Assembly: GCA_024449915.1 (NCBI GenBank)
Contig: JAMZAV010003150.1
Span: 47,421-111,420 of the forward strand
Source: Sweltsa coloradensis
Lineage: Eukaryota > Arthropoda > Insecta > Plecoptera > Chloroperlidae
Direction: 5' to 3'
DNA: 64,000 nt
Positions 1-9,932 of the stretch are shown piece by piece. The position numbers and the translations under genes are program-made. The notes under the pieces were generated by a model, which had not been told where the DNA came from, did no database searches, and saw only the letters and a list, made by a program, of their open reading frames with translations. Positions within the stretch are counted from its first letter, which is position 1, and each line of letters starts with the position of its first letter.

Positions 1-509
1 ATGTACAAGTAAGGGCCTACCTATCTCTCTAAGCGCCACCGCTACTGTAGGCCTACTGTAGGCCCTCACTATTTGTCATCCATCCTCTATAACAAACTCC
101 CAGATAAAGTGCTGTCCTCCTCATCCGATACCTTATTCAAGCTTAATCTGAAAACTTTCCTTGTTGAAAACAGTTTTTATACATTGCAGGAATATCTCAC
201 CCATACACCCAGTCAAACCTAGATTTTCTCCCCTGGTTCTTATAAATTTGTAAACTTTTGTATGCCAAATAACATCTATCTATTCAAATATTCGACCATT
301 GTATTAGGCTACATCTATTTTAGTATCACTTGACAATGTATATAATTATCTGTACTAGTATTTACTTAGATCTAATACTATCTATTTATGTTAATATTTT
401 ATTATTCTATTATTGTATCAGCTTACATCTAGCTTAGTATTAATTACATGACAATGCCTATATCTGTACCATGTACCCATCAACAGGCGAATAAAACTAA
501 ACTAAACTA
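1..509 (+). mobile_element. 3' end of a non-LTR (LINE) retrotransposon
   Basis: An open frame with the carboxy end of a LINE-type reverse transcriptase polyprotein is followed by about 285 bases of AT-rich 3' UTR. The segment ends at 491-509 in ATAAAACTAAACTAAACT, a short tandem tail typical of non-LTR elements that integrate by target-primed reverse transcription. The 5' part lies outside the window or is truncated. The clade is uncertain; a CR1/Jockey-like element is likely from the style of the C-terminal peptide. Confidence 0.6.
67..222 (+). pseudogene. LINE ORF2 C-terminal fragment
   Basis: The frame reads 51 codons to a TAG at 220-222. It contains YNKLPDKV, then FKLNLKTFLVENSFYTLQEY. 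This 'NKLP...FK..LK.FL....FYT..EY' arrangement is the usual carboxy terminus after the RT thumb in arthropod LINEs. No catalytic motif is included because the fragment starts downstream of the RT domain. The start given is only where recognisable similarity begins; no start codon is implied. Confidence 0.6.
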
Positions 510-3500
510 GGGTATGGTTAAGCTATGTTTGGATTTGCACTTCGAATTTGTTTATGAGATTTTGTTTTAAAAAAATCAATATAAAATTGTAGTAGGCTAG
601 CCTTGTGGAAATATGTAAACTATGATGATTGAAAAATGTAAAAACAATGCAATTAGGCCTAGCAGAATTTAGGTTATGCAAATGATTAGGTAGGTCTAAG
701 GAAAATGTGGGTTATAAAGTTAGGTTATTGTGTCCATCTACCAAAATATAACTAGAATAGCACACGTACTAAACGCTTAATTAATCAATTGTAGGACTAT
801 GCCTACTGGAATATGCCTAATACTTGCATGGAAAATAATTAGGCCTAAACTACCTTCAAGCTACAATGGAAAAAGTACGCCCTAGTTATTCAGAATTTAA
901 CATTTTTGGAGATGCAAAATGTTTGTTATGACACTGTTGTTGTTGTTGTTGTCGAGTTTTTAAGGCCACAAGCATACCGGTTGTAGTTTTCACCCGAGAT
1001 TTCACGGACCAATCCGAGCCAATCCCTTGCCGGCCTTGACCAATCACATAGCCGTATCGACTTCTCACAAAGAAATATTTCGGTGAGAAGTTGTCACTTT
1101 TTTCGAACGTGATATCGCAATGTTTCGATATCGATAACCAAACAGAATCGCAGTTGCCACTTCTCACTGGAAATTCAACTCACTGTCGAATTGTGACTTT
1201 GTGAGAGAAACAGAATAAGGGGGGGGGGTCCAGGCCTCAGCCTAGCTGTCATGCTGCTAAGGCTAGCTCTGAATGAAATGTTTCTTTTCAGATGCCGACC
1301 AGTAGCGTTACCAGTTCTTCGAGTAAATATCTTCCGTAGCCAACCACCAGGTCCACAAATTGGCGTCGAGTTGAAACGAAGACTTAGGCCTATTTACCGT
1401 GCAAAGTGCAAATTTATGCATTCAGAACTTTTACTTGCACGTTGCACCTTTGTTAAATTTTGGCCTATTGCTTTAAAACTGGGCTCAAAAAGTTGAATGT
1501 TATTTTAAAATAAATTGCATTTTAATTATCACTTAGGCCTATAGCTTACATTACTTAATTTTACTGGCTACCACCAATTTCATAATGATTTATTTCCCAT
1601 ACCATATCTTAATCCTGGCATTTAGTGTGCTGTAGCCAAATGCAGATACTTGTGATGAAAAATAAAAATTAATCTTTGTTTTGATAGGCCTATAGGCCTA
1701 GCCAAAAATTGCATTGGTTGTGTTTGTTACAAATATTCAAAATTTTGTTTTTCCACAAATAACTGCCTCTAGCTATAGTCATTGACTATGTTTCAACTAG
1801 GTAATGACTACCTTTTGGCGACTATTTGGATATTATTATGAAAGAGCAGGAACATCGTAAAATAGTCGCCATGTAGTCTTCTGAACATATTTAACTAGTA
1901 GACATCACATATCTAGTTGTGTATTGGCACTGTGTATTTGTAAGATTAAATGATGTTTTGGATATGTTTCAAAGGGTAGTTTAAACATAGTTTATTGACT
2001 AGGTTCTGACTACTAAAATTTTAGTAAGGGTTGTTTTGTACTTTGCCCCAACTAAAGTTATGAGCATGTACTAAGGAAGAAGGCCCTATGTTCACTTTTG
2101 CCATGTAGATAGGGCTTTTATCCTAGGCCTAGTTTTTTAAGGTAGGTAAATAACAGAAGGTGGAAGTGAATGCTGTGATTTTTTCATAGCAAAAATCCCT
2201 AACTGTGACAGTAGGTAATTAATTGGATATCAATTAACATATTATTATCCCTGTAAATAAATTCCATTTGATTTTAGAACTTCATTATTGCAATTGTTTT
2301 TAAATTATAATAAAAACCCTTTGCAGCAGAAATGAATTCACTAATTTTCAATTTAGCCTTACTCATTATGTTTTTTGTAGACAGGGCATTCTTGCTTAGT
2401 AGGATAGGCCTACCGGTAGGCCTAAGCCTACTCGGTGGTGGAATGTGTAGGCCTACATGTTAACATACGAAGGCTAACAAATTAGGCCTTGATCTATGTA
2501 GGCCTAAAACATTACGGAGTGGATATAGTCGTACGAATAATTATGCACTAGTCGTACGGTCATCGACAATACCACCTAACATAGGCTGATAGCTTCATAC
2601 ACAACAGTGCAGAGTGGTAGGGCTAGCGCGTTTGAGTTCTATGCAAAAGGTCGGCGGCTTAATTCTTCGTTAGACTGCTTTATTTTACCATTCTGTTTAG
2701 CCCTTTAGGTAGCCTATTATTCTGCAAATTATTCTAAAATAGCAAATCCTTCTTGGTGGAATAGAAATGTAAAAGGTTTTGTAATTTTTTGTTCTGCAGA
2801 GAGTGGGTGAAAATAGCAAAAAAAGTCGTAGGTAGGCCCTACTTCGTTAGTTTTTTCCGCAAATAATTGAATTTTGTAAACGTTAGTTCCTTTTGGTTGA
2901 AAGTCCTTTATTTATTTTAAAATAAAAACATTTTAGGTTTTGTAGGTTTGACCGTTTGACTATCTTACACTATTATTACGGCACGCCTCCATCCAATCAA
3001 ATCATTGACCATACGACTTAATTTTGCACTAGGCCTAGTAATACGGCTGACCGTATGACTATCCACGGCCAAAAATTTATTGTCTTAACTATCCGATCAC
3101 CAATCTGATCACCATTTTTTTTTAAATATAGGGGCCTACCTTCTTACCATGTAGGCCTACTTTTCAGGATGCAATAGATCTGATTCATTTAAAGTTAAAA
3201 CTTAAAATTCTTTTTAAAAAAACAGGCATTTTTTTAACCACTTTCCTCAAAGACCATCATTATATTCTAAGTTAATTTTTCAGAAGGTAATCTAGCCTTA
3301 GCTATGATCAAATTTGCACACCTGGAACGGTGGGCTATACCGGTCGGTAGGTTTCGATAGGTGGAAAGTGTAAATGTTGACCTACGCCGTACATAGGTAT
3401 TAACGTACAATGGCTCACAACTTAAGCCTAGATCTATGTAGGCCTAAAATATCATTGTCTTATAATTAGACCTATCTGATGACAAATATCTACTTGCGGG

Positions 3501-4527
3501 TAGGCCTACCTTCATACCAGGTAGACCTACTTTTCAGAATGCAATATCCAATCCATTTAAAGTCAAAGTTTAAAATTCTGTAAAAAATTAAGCATTTTTT
3601 AAACCACTTTCCTTTTTGCCCATCCTTATACCGTACCAATTTTACCTAATGTGAAGGTAGTTAGGGGCCTACTTATGATTTTTTTATTTATTTAACGTAG
3701 GTATAGGCCAAGTCCGTTCTTATTCAGTTAGGTAGACCTAATACAAACTGATTTACTACTTATGGAGTACTATGGTAGGCCTACCGGTAGTTTATTTGTT
3801 AAAAATGATATTTTATATCATAAACTGAACTGGTGGTAGGTCAGATAGGCGGAGGCCCCTACATAGACCTACTTCAAATTGGACCACCCTTGCTACCAGC
3901 AAGGTGTACAAGCTACTATTCTTTAGTGTAGGCAAGTAATAAGATGCTGACGTCACCGGCGTGCCACGTTATTGTAAATCATAATACGCCAATCCATGTT
4001 GTAGCCTACGTTGTTATGCGTTAACCATGACAACCATGCCTAGGCCTAGAGCAAGACATCCCAATTCCCAAGTGATGTGAATTTTTTAACATTCCCATTG
4101 AAAGTCTTCATGAAAATTTTCAAACCATTAACAATTTCACCAAAAATTACATTTTTTTTTTCTTTGTTTAGGTACTAGGCCTAAGAGCAAGGTGTAAGTA
4201 TGGCAAAAACATGTATTTTTCATAGGGCTACCCCATGGAGGCCTAGATTCATTGTTGCCCACATAGGCCTACCTAGTGGAGTTATAATGAGCCACTGGTA
4301 AGTGGGTATAGGGTTCAAGTGTAGGGTAAACCTAAATCTATTACCTACTATTAGGTAAGGTAGTAGAATTCAAAATAAAACTAACTTTAACTTTCTTTAG
4401 CATAGTAGGTCTCAGTTTGATGGCCTACATAAGAAGATATGCATATAGCTGCATATTGCCACAACATGACAAATGTATCATTTTAATTTTGAACCTAATT
4501 TTGTAGTCTATACCATATGGTCAATTA
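510..4527. other. AT-rich non-coding DNA with dense TAGGCCTA motifs
   Basis: No convincing gene. The stretch is AT-rich and punctuated by the palindrome TAGGCCTA and near variants, far more often than the rest of the window. A (TTG)n run lies near 938-955. A CpG-richer patch lies at about 960-1240 next to a G run near 1218-1227; it could be a promoter or 5' exon, but I see no supporting coding exon. Short open frames here lack conserved motifs or compositional support, so I do not annotate them. Confidence 0.5.
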
Positions 4528-5821
4528 GAATAGAATAGAATATTTATTGGCATCTTTGATTGCAATGATAACATTTTGACACAATCGGTGGCTGCTCAGT
4601 ATACGTACTATACATAGGCTAGTATTATGTAAAAATATGAATATAACTTAATAGTAAATTATGATAAATCTATATGTACAAGGGTATAAGACATAACACT
4701 TAACTTTTCAACAGTCCTTTTAATAGGCCTACTCCCAGTGATTTAGGAAGAGTCACCATTACTCCTTTTGGCCCTAACCAGAAAAGAGTATTTGCCAGTA
4801 TTAGTTCTGCTAGTTACAACCCTCACTTTGAAGGCATGGTCACCTCTTCCTACATAGTCGGCCTTTTCAAGCCGCCAGATAGGTCTACCCACGCTTGTTC
4901 TCCGTTGTATATTTTATACATAGCACATAGCCTTGCAATCTTTCTCCTCCCTTCAAGTGTTTCCCATCTAAGGTTTTCTAACATACTTGTAACACTCGCT
5001 CTCCGTCTAAAATCCAACATAACATATCTTGGTGCTCTCCTCTGCACCATCTCAACTTTCTTGGTGTGCCCTATCTGGTAGCTGCCCCATACACTTGAAC
5101 AATACTGTAAACTAGGCCTTACTAATGTGAGATATCCCTTTTCTTTAGCTTTCTTGCTGCATCCTCTTAAAATTCTCATCACAAAATGCAACTTTTTATA
5201 TGTCTGAGCTACCATTGCACTTATGTGCTGATCCCAGCTTAGGTTACTAGCTACAGCTAATCCTAAGTATTTACATCTCTTACTTGCTACTATTTCACAG
5301 CTGCCTAATCTATACCTATATTTAATAACATTTTTCTTATTGGTAAACCTCAACATTTTACTTTTGTCACCATTTAGCCTCATTTTGTTTAATTCCACCC
5401 ACTTATTTACTAAATCTAAATCCTGCTGGAGCTCTTTACAGTTCCTAACACTCCTTATTATTCTGCATATAATACAATCATCTGCAAAAAGTCGTACCCT
5501 AGCCATTATTCCTTCAGGCAGGTCGTTGATGTATGCAATGAACAGCAAAGGACCCAACACACTATACCCTGTGGTATCCCAGAGGTAGCTTTCACAGGTA
5601 CTTGATAGTTGATTTCCTACCCTCACCCTCTGCGTTCTTCCACTGAGAAACTCTCCAATCCATTGTACTACTCTATTGTCAATACCCATTGCTGCAACTT
5701 TTTTCATTAGCCTGTCATGAGGTACTGGTACTACATCAAAAGCCTTTGCAAAATCTATTACAACCCCATCTATTTGTCCATTCTCATCAATGGCATCAGC
5801 AACGTCTTGAGTGAAACGTAG
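4528..5821 (-). mobile_element. 5'-truncated LINE (CR1/Jockey-like), minus strand
   Basis: A minus-strand reverse-transcriptase frame is followed by a short 3' UTR. On the minus strand it ends in a CAATAAATATTCTATTCTA-type tail at about 4528-4552, that is, an (ATTCT)n microsatellite terminus. That 3' structure is typical of CR1/Jockey-like elements of arthropods. Upstream of 5821 the frame meets a stop and I see no further RT sequence, so the copy is 5' truncated, as is common for LINEs. Confidence 0.8.
4850..5821 (-). pseudogene. Reverse transcriptase (LINE ORF2) fragment
   Basis: About 323 codons are open to the stop at 4850-4852. The order of RT motifs on the minus strand is: DFAKAFDVV (palm motif A with catalytic Asp), LGPLLFIAYINDLP (motif B region), LFADDCII (motif C, the FADD form of the catalytic YxDD box), KSKMLRF, KYLGLAVASNLSWDQHI (thumb side) and a C-terminal LQYCSSVWGSY block. 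The conserved QG before 'SVLGPLLF' is replaced by TGY, and the N-terminal endonuclease is missing. It would copy element RNA at the nicked target. Frame open but 5' truncated, so presumably inactive. Confidence 0.85.
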
Positions 5822-6178
5822 CTAATACGTATCACTGTTATCAGTCATCCAATAGGCCTATAGGCCCTTTTCTACACATAGGCAGGCCTACATTATGTGT
5901 CATGAATTTTAATTATTTTATTCATAATAAACTGCAAATTAAATACCTTTTCTAAAAATCCATAGGCCTTTTTTATGGTACCGGTATGTAGACCTAGGCC
6001 TATATTGATAAAATAAACAGAAAAAATTTTCATTAAAGTTTTCCACACCCAGCAGCCAAGCGCATAATTTATGTTCCGCTTGAGTGAAGGCCTGTTCTTT
6101 GTCAACTATCCTTATCAAAGCTAGGGTATGGATTGTCCATTGCTTTCCAGTTTTTACAAATATCACTGATGTGTACCG
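5822..6178. other. Unassigned AT-rich stretch
   Basis: No gene seen. It carries several AGGCCTA motifs and is the right-hand limit of the TAGGCCTA-rich zone. The two overlapping minus-strand open frames here have no recognisable motif. Confidence 0.4.
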
Positions 6179-6828
6179 GTAGTAGTAGTAAATTTATTTA
6201 TTGAGTTTCACCTGCCCATAGGGCAGGAAGGCTAATGCAGGGAAGAAGGTGACCCTCTGTCGCCTGATACAAGGGATCACAGAAAATCAGATTTAGTTAC
6301 ACATTCAAATTCATATGGTACCTAAACATACATAAAACACATCGAGATTACGTAAAATTTGTTGAGTTAGTCGACCGGAAGGGTAAAAGTTGGGTACGCG
6401 AGGTCGGGACATTGCACGTAAGACCCTGCGAGGGTATCAAGTCTGAAGCTGAGACCGCCGACATAGGTTTGGGTTGTCCCCGAACTAATTCCGCGTCATC
6501 AGAGGAAGCCGTGCAATACGAGTACGACGGAGAAACCTACGCTGCAGAGAGAAGTAGGGCGTACTCTGCTGGAGACATCCTCGACCAACAGGTGCCAGCA
6601 TCCAGGGCCTTGGATTCAAAGAGGGGGAGGATTAAAGTTTTATGTGTATCATGGAGTACGAAAGCTGTAGCAGAAATTTCACAAAGTATCTTGAGTAAGT
6701 TAAGACGTGCCCGCACGCGGTTGATACGGCAATGAGAACCCCAGTTGAGGATGTCCGTAAAGGTTACTACAAGGTTCTTGGCAGACTGACTGGGGTATAC
6801 CCGGCGCCCCAGAGTGAGATGAACTGAG
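6179..6828 (-). mobile_element. Probable retroelement 3' end, minus strand
   Basis: Read on the minus strand, the segment ends with a hairpin-forming CTGCCCTATGGGCAG (6215-6229), then CTCAATAAATAAATTTA and a (TAC)n tail at 6179-6190. A stem-loop, polyadenylation-like signal and short tandem tail together are what a retroposed 3' end looks like. The body is GC-richer than its surroundings. I do not recognise a protein; the plus-strand 107-codon open frame at 6412-6735 has no known motif and could be chance. A SINE or LINE UTR are both possible. Confidence 0.35.
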
Positions 6829-6925
6829 GAGTAGTAGTATAGTAGTAGTGGTAGGAGTAGCAGTAGGAGTAGAAGTAGTGGTAGTAGTGGTGGAGGTGTT
6901 GGTAGTATAGCAGTAGGAGGCTAGT
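6829..6925. repeat. Imperfect (GTA)n/(GTAG)n microsatellite
   Basis: An imperfect trinucleotide run of GTAGTAGTA interspersed with GTGGTAGGAG-like units. Low-complexity sequence; the minus-strand open frame it creates (Tyr/His rich) is an artefact of the repeat. Confidence 0.8.
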
Positions 6926-6937
6926 TTTTACCCGGGA

Positions 6938-7546
6938 GGTAGCTGCACCCAATAGTTATAGCCAATAGTTATTGTCAGTAGTTAAACCCAATAGTTATTG
7001 CCAGTAGTTGCACCCAATAGTTATAGCCAATAGTTATTGTCAGTAGTTGAACCCAATAGTTATTGTCAGTAGTTCACCCAATGGTAATAGCCAATAGTTC
7101 AAGCCAATAGTTATAGCCAGTAGTTATTCCTACTATTATTTCCAATGGTTTTATAACAGTAGTTGTTTGTAATAGTTAATTATGTATAGTTATGCTACAA
7201 TAGTGGAAGATTGTTTGAATAGTTATATGCAATAGTTATAAGTTGCAAATAACTATTTAAACGATTTAGCTTCAACTATTGAAACTTAACTATACATAAT
7301 AACTACTGGGTACAATTATGTCAATAGTTACTGTTAATAGTTTATTCTTAATAGTTATTTCCAGTCATACTTCCAATAGTTTATCCTCAATAGTTATACA
7401 CAAATATATTTTTTGGGGGGGTACAATAGTTTTAAGGTTGTATTTCAATAGTTATAGTGAATAGTTTTTACTCAATAGTCGTGTCCAATAATACTATTGG
7501 CCAAAACTATTAGTTTTTTTTTTAATAGTTCTCAATAGTTATTTTT
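6938..7546. repeat. Degenerate AATAGTTA repeat array with an inverted section
   Basis: Dozens of copies of CCAATAGTTA(T) and CAGTAGTTA spaced about 11-17 bases apart. Most are in plus orientation. Between about 7250 and 7315 the units flip (AACTATT), so sequence around 7165-7192 can pair with 7286-7305 (for example TTATGTATAGTTA against TAACTATACATAA). No coding potential. It sits between a trinucleotide repeat and a fold-back element and may be a satellite-like expansion within one. Confidence 0.75.
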
Positions 7547-7569
7547 CATAAGGGCAGGTCTCCCACATT

Positions 7570-7778
7570 CCGGGTATAAGGGCGCCTTAGCCAACTAGAC
7601 AAGGGAAACGCCAAAGTCGTTGATAGACGAGTGAGTGAACCATGTGTGTAATACCCCGTATCATTCCACATACTGGGTTAGATCCAGCCTTAGGTATATG
7701 GGAGGAAAGGGGATGTTCCCGGGTACTCAAAACATGGGTCACTCACTCGCCTATCAACGACTTTGGCGTTTCCCTGGT
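7570..7778. mobile_element. Fold-back element copy 1 (family V)
   Basis: Two arms of about 45 bases (7600-7645 and 7728-7775) are reverse complements, including GGGAAACGCCAAAGTCGTTG and GAGTGAGTGA. They are separated by about 80 bases. Left of the arm, a minus-strand TCTAGTTGGCTAAGG resembles a tRNA A box, but the B box is degenerate here. A second copy lies at 22180-22525. Non-coding, probably non-autonomous. Confidence 0.65.
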
Positions 7779-9132
7779 TATATTACTGATACTGATTTTA
7801 CACTTTTGCAAGAAGATTTTATTTAATGGTGTGAATATATTCCCTACCACAAATAAAATCTGGGGGGGGGAGTGTTGTACCACCCTTTTCTTAATATTCA
7901 AATTGAAGACATATGTTCTTAAGAGGGTAGTGTCAATAAATATATTGTTTTGTTGTTTGAATAGTTTGTTGATAAAAGAAAAGAAGAATGGTTTTGTTGT
8001 GTATTAGGGAAGCCATCTTCAGGCATAGGATATTGCTTAATGAAAATAGTTTTGTGGAACATACCTGTTCTTTAATCCTTAGTTAATAAAACGTTTATTA
8101 CTTTGAAACATTTCAATATATTCCAAAATGATATATTTTATTATTTCATTTAATATTCGAGCCATTTAAAATTTGCTCAAAATTTTGGGCATTATGTCTA
8201 TTTCATTAATTTGAATTGAGAGTTTCCAGAAAAGTACATTGAACGATGAAATGCCTGTCTACTTAAACACACACACTCATATTTTTTTATAACGTGACAT
8301 TAATTTCCGAATTCTTCAAAGGGAATTTTCGGCGAATTTCTATAAAACAAGACATACAATATTGTGACGTTCATTTCTATAGACGTATGCTCACAATACC
8401 AAAAAATGGTTACTTTTTTTTGTTTACTTGATTTGTACTTGAAAATTTCAATGGGTATTAGTTTAACAACAAGAGATGAAAGCACGCCAGAAGGAGTAGG
8501 AGTCTTATACTGATTTCTCCTCAGACACAACGCCCATTTTCCCTTTAAAAAAGGTCTATGCACTATTCCCTCTTACACCCATAATTAAGTAACTGTCAAT
8601 ATTATATGCCGATTACCGTAAGAGCTACAATGCTGCTATGGAGTGTTGGGGCTCGATGATTTGATAATAAATATTGTCTGTGATTGCAAAAATGCTTAGT
8701 CATGCTTCAGCTGGTGCCTGTATATAGATTTGTTGATATTTTTCTAAAATAATCTGACTGGATTCAACACGTACAATTTATCAAACGACAAAATTAGGAA
8801 AAAAAACAAATAAGTGTTTAAATTGTCAAATAGCTTCGAATGATTTGTTCCCTACCTTTCTGTCATATTGTGCATTTGATCCCACTAAGCATTCTGAGAC
8901 CACCCCATAGTATTGCTATGCTATGACAAATAATGGCCAAAATCGGCATATATCTATTTAAACAAACATGTGAAGTTGATACAATTTTACTTAGGACTAG
9001 CGTAAATAAATGCATAAAAACTGTTCAAGGTTCAAATCTAGTTACCACATTGGCCAATTAATAAGAACCATGTTCCAGAACTTTTAAGTCAACATCCCTA
9101 ATAGTATCACTGTTAGTAAGATTAAGTTTTAG
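7779..9132. other. Spacer paralogous to flanks of the lectin genes
   Basis: No gene. Two parts match sequence elsewhere in the array. About 8100-8240 resembles the region just downstream of lectin A (15890-16020; both contain a 'TTATGTCTATT' segment followed by 'AGTTTCCAG'). About 8305-9000 resembles the spacer upstream of lectin B (17765-18015, 18710-18945 and 19590-19670, interrupted there by two insertions). These are the edges of the duplicated unit. The remainder holds nothing I recognise. Confidence 0.6.
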
Positions 9133-9543
9133 CCAGCGATTTAGCCGCGGTCGTTTAACCAGTTCCCACTCGAAAACTGAAGTTAAGCGACATCGGGCGT
9201 GGTCAGGGGTCGAGTGGGTCGCCGCTCTGCCCTGAAAACACACGTATATCGCTGGCTAGAGAAGACTAGGGTTCGTAAGCTTGTGTGACAGCTTCGTTCT
9301 CCTTGGCGCCGTCTGCTCGGCAGTCCGGGTTAGTGGAGGAACCTATATGACTGTCAAAAGTTACACCGTCCTTTCGGATGGGACGTAAAGCCGTTGGTCC
9401 CCTTGGTACTTTTCGGTAGGAGTAGGCTATGTGCCGGTACCGGGTTTCCCCTCCTCCCTTCTCTATTAAATTTGCACTAGTGGGCTTCATTGCCTGTTGC
9501 AAATAAATAATAATAATAAATAATAATAATAATAATAATAATA
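9133..9543 (+). mobile_element. 5S rRNA-derived SINE (SINE3 type)
   Basis: The head contains CTGAAGTTAAGCGACATCGG, then CGTGGTCAGGG and GAGTGGGTCGCCGCTCTG. This is the 5S rRNA internal promoter (A box, intermediate element, C box) in diverged form. The body holds GTCCTTTCGGATGGGACGT, a block I know as conserved in several animal SINEs. The 3' end is an (AAT)n tail at 9506-9543. SINE3 elements are transcribed by RNA polymerase III from the 5S-like head and mobilised by a partner LINE. It lies about 80 bases upstream of the lectin A promoter block. Confidence 0.8.
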
Positions 9544-9596
9544 AAGATATGATTTATACTACTCAACCTGAGAACTCTATATTAAATGATTGAAAT

Positions 9597-9624
9597 AAAA
9601 ACTCGCAGAAAAGTGCGAGTTTTT
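9597..9624. other. Perfect 11-bp hairpin next to the lectin A promoter
   Basis: AAAAACTCGCA (9597-9607), a six-base loop and TGCGAGTTTTT (9614-9624) form a perfect stem. It lies directly at the left edge of the promoter block conserved among the three lectin genes and is absent from copies B and C. It may be the scar or end of an insertion. Confidence 0.55.
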
Positions 9625-9767
9625 GGAACGCCCACAATCTCTCCTCAAAGTGATCAGAAGTTACGCCCACTTTCCCCTTCAGATTCTTACTCAGCTCATT
9701 TCCCCTCCACTCCTTACTTAAAGACGCAACTGTCGAGTGTCAGACGTAGAATTCAGTGAGTGTTACA
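9623..9767 (+). promoter_or_regulatory. Conserved promoter/5' leader of lectin gene A
   Basis: About 145 bases are nearly identical in front of all three lectin copies. Landmarks are ACGCCCAC at 9628-9635 and again at 9663-9670 (35 apart), a pyrimidine-rich stretch with TTTCCCC and ATTTCCCC, and a TATA-like TACTTAAAG at 9715-9723, 45-53 bases before the ATG. The ACGCCCAC boxes resemble GC/KLF-type sites and the C-rich tracts could hide Rel/kB-like sites; both readings are inference. Confidence 0.6.
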
Positions 9768-9932
9768 ATGACTAGCATCGAGTGTCTGGTAGGGCTGATT
9801 TGCATCCTGGTGGCTTTGACTTCTGTTCGGTCTGAGCCTACACCAGAGCAACAATGTTCATCACTAACGAACACAGCAATCAAGTTCTCGCTGAACAGCC
9901 GTAGAAATAGCACCGGGTACTGGATTTCACAG
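9768..9932 (+). CDS. LPS-binding-protein-like C-type lectin A, exon 1
   Basis: Fifty-five codons from ATG at 9768 to a CAG|GTAACT donor, phase 0. Residues 1-22 form a signal peptide with a hydrophobic core (LVGLICILVALT). The mature N-terminus follows with CSSLTNTAIKFSLNSRRNST, an N-glycosylation sequon at N47, and YWISQ. An in-frame GTG lies four codons upstream, but the ATG is in the better context and is shared by all copies. The N-terminal half is like that of insect hemolymph LPS-binding lectins, which are secreted and bind bacterial glycans. See exon 3 for the frameshift that may disable this copy. Confidence 0.85.

Noticed and set aside
886..1167. 93-codon minus-strand open frame with a run of glutamines
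   Set aside because: The Q run is the (TTG)n microsatellite and the rest has no recognisable motif or splice context.
6412..6735. 107-codon plus-strand open frame
   Set aside because: It lies in a probable retroelement 3' region read on the other strand and shows no domain; kept only as a note there.
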